Of a stretch of 64,000 bases of DNA, positions 61,273 through 64,000 are shown piece after piece. The translations under genes and the position numbers were made by a program. Each line of letters begins with the position of its first letter. The first letter of the stretch is position 1. The DNA is from Bacteroidales bacterium (GTDB taxonomy: Bacteria > Bacteroidota > Bacteroidia > Bacteroidales > NBLH01). The stretch spans positions 1-64,000 of the forward strand of contig JAFGWC010000016.1 of the NCBI GenBank assembly GCA_016937695.1. The letters are read 5' to 3'. The notes under the pieces were generated by a model. It was not told the origin of the DNA and searched no databases. It saw nothing but the letters and a program-made list of their open reading frames with translations.

Positions 61273-64000
61273 TTGCTTCTAAACAACCTGAAAAATATAA
61301 AGAAAAATATTTTTCCTGCTATCATTATTATGTTTAGCAGCATTTTTATTTTTGGATTTAATGATATTGGATTTCATAATAATATAAGAACAAATTCTTT
61401 ATTAAAATTTGATTGGCTTGGAATAAATGATACTATTGTAAACGATACAATTGTTAGCGACACATCAAAACTAAGATATCCGTTTAACGACTATAAAGAT
61501 TCATATTCAAAACAAAATCAAAATTCGGCTCTTTATTTAAAAAACCCTTCAAATATTAAAACTGAAGTTGATTATAATCCTTCAACCGGTGAATTTTTAG
61601 TAACAGATAAAATTGGCGATTATAATTACAGAAGCTCAGATTTAATGTCTTTTAATGAATTTAGAGATTTTTCACGCAGAAATTCTATTTCAGATTATTG
61701 GATAGAACAAAGAAGACTAAATTCAGGACAAGGCGGACAATCTTTTTTAGATAAATATCTAAATCCAAAACTTAATGTCAATATTAAAGGATTTGATAGA
61801 ATTTTTGGCTCTAATGTTATTGATATAAAACCTCAAGGAACTGCAGAACTTATTTTTGGTGTTAATATTTCAAAAATTGAAAATCCAACATTGCCAATTA
61901 ATTTACAAAGAAGTACAACTTTTGATTTTGATATGAAAATTCAAATGGCTGTTACAGGTAATATTGGCGAAAAAATGAAAGTTGGCATTACATATAATAC
62001 TGAAGCCACTTTTGACTTTGAAAATCAAACTACAATTTCATATACCGGAAACGAAGATGAAATTATTCAAAGTATTGAAGCCGGAAATGTTTCTTTGCCT
62101 TTAACAGGAACTCTTATTACAGGAAATCAAAGTTTATTTGGGTTAAAAACCGCTCTTCAATTCGGAAAATTAAGAGTAACATCAATTTTTTCGCAACAAA
62201 AATCTGAAACTTCTGTTATTGAAGTTGAAGGAGGCGCTCAAAAAAGCGATTTTGAATTTAAAGCTGAAGAGTATGAAGCTAACAGACATTTCTTTATTTC
62301 TCAATATTTTAAAGATAATTACGATAAAGCTTTAAAAAATTTACCAATAATTAATTCGGCTGTAATTATTACTAGAATTGAAGTTTGGGTTACAAACAAA
62401 ACCGGTAATTTTGAAAATTCTAGAAATATTGTGGGATTTATGGATTTGGCTGAAAATGAGACCAATACATATCAGCAAGCTCTATTTGCTCCTTATGGTT
62501 CAGGTTTATATCCAAGTAATGATTTGAATAATCTGTATCAGTTAATGAATACTACTTATTCGCCAATTAGAAACATAAATCAAGTAACATCAACTTTAGC
62601 TGGAATTCCTGATTTTGCGCCAATTATCGATTATGCAAAAGTTGAAAATGCAAGACTTCTTTCACCAAATGAATATGACATTAACAATAAATTAGGATAT
62701 ATTTCATTAAAATCACCTTTAAACGACGATGAGGTTCTTGCTGTTGCATTTGAATATACAATTAGCGGAAAAGTTTATAAAGTTGGTGAGTTTTCAAATA
62801 GTGGTATTAATGCTCCTTCGTGTTTAATTCTGAAATTATTGAAAAGTCAGGCACAAATTCCTAATATTCCTACATGGGATTTAATGATGAAAAATGTGTA
62901 TTCAATTGGTTCATACCAAGTTAATAGTGAGGATTTTAGATTAGATGTTTATTATAACGACGATAAAACAGGAACTCTTATAAATTATATTGATGCTGGA
63001 AGTATTGCCGGAAAGCCTTTATTAAAAGTTATGGGGCTGGATCAGGTTAATAATCAGTTAGATCCACAACCTGACGGTTTTTTTGATTATATAGAACGGA
63101 TTACAATTAACTCATCAAATGGACGAATATTTTTTCCTGAGAGAGAACCTTTTGGCTCGTATTTAAGAACCCAAATTAATAATGATATTGCTGATGAATA
63201 TGTGTTTGAAGAACTTTACGATTCTACGCAAAGTAAAGCCAGACAGGTTGCCGAAAAAAGCAAATTTCTTATTAAAGGAAGTTTTAAATCTACAGGTGGT
63301 GCTGAGATTTTATTAAATGCAATTAATATTCCGGAAGGTTCTGTAAAAGTATCAGCAAATGGAGTTGAATTAACTGAAGGTAATGATTTTCTTGTAGATT
63401 ACAATTTAGGTAGAGTTACAATTTTAAATCAGGCTTTATTAGAATCAGGAACGCCTATAAAGATTTCTTTGGAAAGTAATAGTATGTTTAATATCAACAG
63501 AAAAACTTTATTAGGTACTCACCTTGATTATATTATTTCAGATAATTTTACTTTGGGAGGAACAATATTGCATCTTAGCGAAAAACCTCTTACTAACAAA
63601 GTAAATATTGGTAATGAACCAATTTCAAACACCATTTGGGGATTAGACGGCACATATACAACAGAATTTCCTTTTTTAACAAGATTAATAGATAAAATTC
63701 CATTTATTGAAACAAAAGAAATGTCAACTGTTGAAATAAGTGGTGAATTTGCTCAATTAATTCCTGGGCATTCAAAAACAATTGGAGACCAAGGCAATGC
63801 ATATATTGATGATTTTGAGGGGGCAAAAACAACTATTGATTTAAAATCTCAGTATTCGTGGGTTATTGCAAGTACACCTAAAGGGCAGAATGATTTATTT
63901 CCTGAAGGTGAATTAATTAATAATCTTCAAAATGGGTTTAACAGAGCAAAATTTGCATGGTATAATGTTAATTCTGATTTATTAAGAAATACAACCGCAA
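61273..64000 (+). CDS. sprA: T9SS outer-membrane translocon protein SprA (partial, N-terminal ~909 codons)
   Basis: SprA is the giant outer-membrane barrel through which T9SS cargo leaves the cell. The frame is open to the right edge. Diagnostic segments include INLQRSTTFDFDMKIQMAV, NIGEKMKVGITYNTEATFDFE, TGNQSLFGLKTALQFGKL and IDDFEGAKTTIDLKSQYSW. The first ATG (61330) falls inside the signal peptide. A TTG at 61273 gives the complete one (NNLKNIKKNIFPAIIIMFSS), so I use that; the start is uncertain. Works with the porP-gldKLMN products encoded 50 kb away. Confidence 0.94.
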   Translation, partial: MLLNNLKNIKKNIFPAIIIMFSSIFIFGFNDIGFHNNIRTNSLLKFDWLGINDTIVNDTIVSDTSKLRYPFNDYKDSYSKQNQNSALYLKNPSNIKTEVDYNPSTGEFLVTDKIGDYNYRSSDLMSFNEFRDFSRRNSISDYWIEQRRLNSGQGGQSFLDKYLNPKLNVNIKGFDRIFGSNVIDIKPQGTAELIFGVNISKIENPTLPINLQRSTTFDFDMKIQMAVTGNIGEKMKVGITYNTEATFDFENQTTISYTGNEDEIIQSIEAGNVSLPLTGTLITGNQSLFGLKTALQFGKLRVTSIFSQQKSETSVIEVEGGAQKSDFEFKAEEYEANRHFFISQYFKDNYDKALKNLPIINSAVIITRIEVWVTNKTGNFENSRNIVGFMDLAENETNTYQQALFAPYGSGLYPSNDLNNLYQLMNTTYSPIRNINQVTSTLAGIPDFAPIIDYAKVENARLLSPNEYDINNKLGYISLKSPLNDDEVLAVAFEYTISGKVYKVGEFSNSGINAPSCLILKLLKSQAQIPNIPTWDLMMKNVYSIGSYQVNSEDFRLDVYYNDDKTGTLINYIDAGSIAGKPLLKVMGLDQVNNQLDPQPDGFFDYIERITINSSNGRIFFPEREPFGSYLRTQINNDIADEYVFEELYDSTQSKARQVAEKSKFLIKGSFKSTGGAEILLNAINIPEGSVKVSANGVELTEGNDFLVDYNLGRVTILNQALLESGTPIKISLESNSMFNINRKTLLGTHLDYIISDNFTLGGTILHLSEKPLTNKVNIGNEPISNTIWGLDGTYTTEFPFLTRLIDKIPFIETKEMSTVEISGEFAQLIPGHSKTIGDQGNAYIDDFEGAKTTIDLKSQYSWVIASTPKGQNDLFPEGELINNLQNGFNRAKFAWYNVNSDLLRNTTA

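Noticed and set aside
1-64000. CRISPR arrays, tRNA/rRNA genes, integrases or transposases
   Set aside because: I looked for regularly spaced repeats, cloverleaf-like GC-rich segments and transposase motifs on both strands and found none that hold up.

Overview
The window is AT-rich (roughly 30% GC by eye) and comes from a Bacteroidota chromosome. The evidence is a type IX secretion/gliding cluster (porP-gldK-gldL-gldM-gldN), the start of sprA at the right edge, Bacteroidota-type -7 promoter elements (TAnnTTTG) and several Bacteroidota-style protein families. I see no rRNA, tRNA, CRISPR array or intact insertion sequence. Nearly every gene from 1 to 46.8 kb is on the minus strand; strands are mixed after that.

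Layout. 0-6 kb: a chemoreceptor cut by the left edge, a secreted M20 amidohydrolase and a tricorn-type protease. 6.2-12.2 kb: the T9SS core/motor operon porP-gldKLMN, with a candidate promoter at about 12.2 kb and a strong terminator at 6.16-6.19 kb. 12.4-17.7 kb: an arginase-fold protein without metal ligands, topA and a ChaN-like protein. 17.8-21.7 kb: an electron-transfer operon (Tat-exported 4Fe-4S protein, NrfD-type quinol protein, membrane-anchored unknown, monohaem cytochrome c). 22-26 kb: an OB-fold lipoprotein and a fused CcsBA cytochrome c synthase. 26-40.7 kb: a large multihaem cytochrome region. 40.8-49.1 kb: M28 peptidase, ruvC, a DMT exporter, two SiaC-like proteins, a MuiA-family protein and RNase R. 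49-64 kb: PBP1A, a two-component pair with a Mur ligase, M24 aminopeptidase, membrane pyrophosphatase, ruvA and the first ~909 codons of sprA.

The most interesting part is 26-40.7 kb. Read on the minus strand it encodes an NHL-repeat protein, a 12-site cytochrome, a histidine kinase whose periplasmic domain carries its own CxxCH, a sigma54-type NtrC regulator, a 4-haem cytochrome, an NHL lipoprotein, a 9-haem lipoprotein, a 653-residue outer-membrane beta-barrel, a 26-site cytochrome built from three 139-residue six-site units, a 9-site cytochrome fused to an OmpA peptidoglycan-binding domain, and CcsBA. I read it as a porin-cytochrome conduit that carries electrons across the cell envelope, with its own haem-sensing control. 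Palindromes related to GGGTTATTTAACCC lie upstream of two of the cytochrome genes and of the 4Fe-4S/NrfD operon, so one regulator may tie them together.

Four genes in this region have reading frames broken by a single base (near 27.37, 32.165, 33.52 and 36.96 kb), three of them in A/T runs of 7-9. Every other gene in the window reads through. This may mean phase variation, decay of the locus, or local sequence error. Two non-coding structures also stand out: a 172-nt fold-back element between the kinase and the NtrC gene, and a GC-rich ~195-nt structure with GNRA-capped hairpins at 55.75-55.94 kb.
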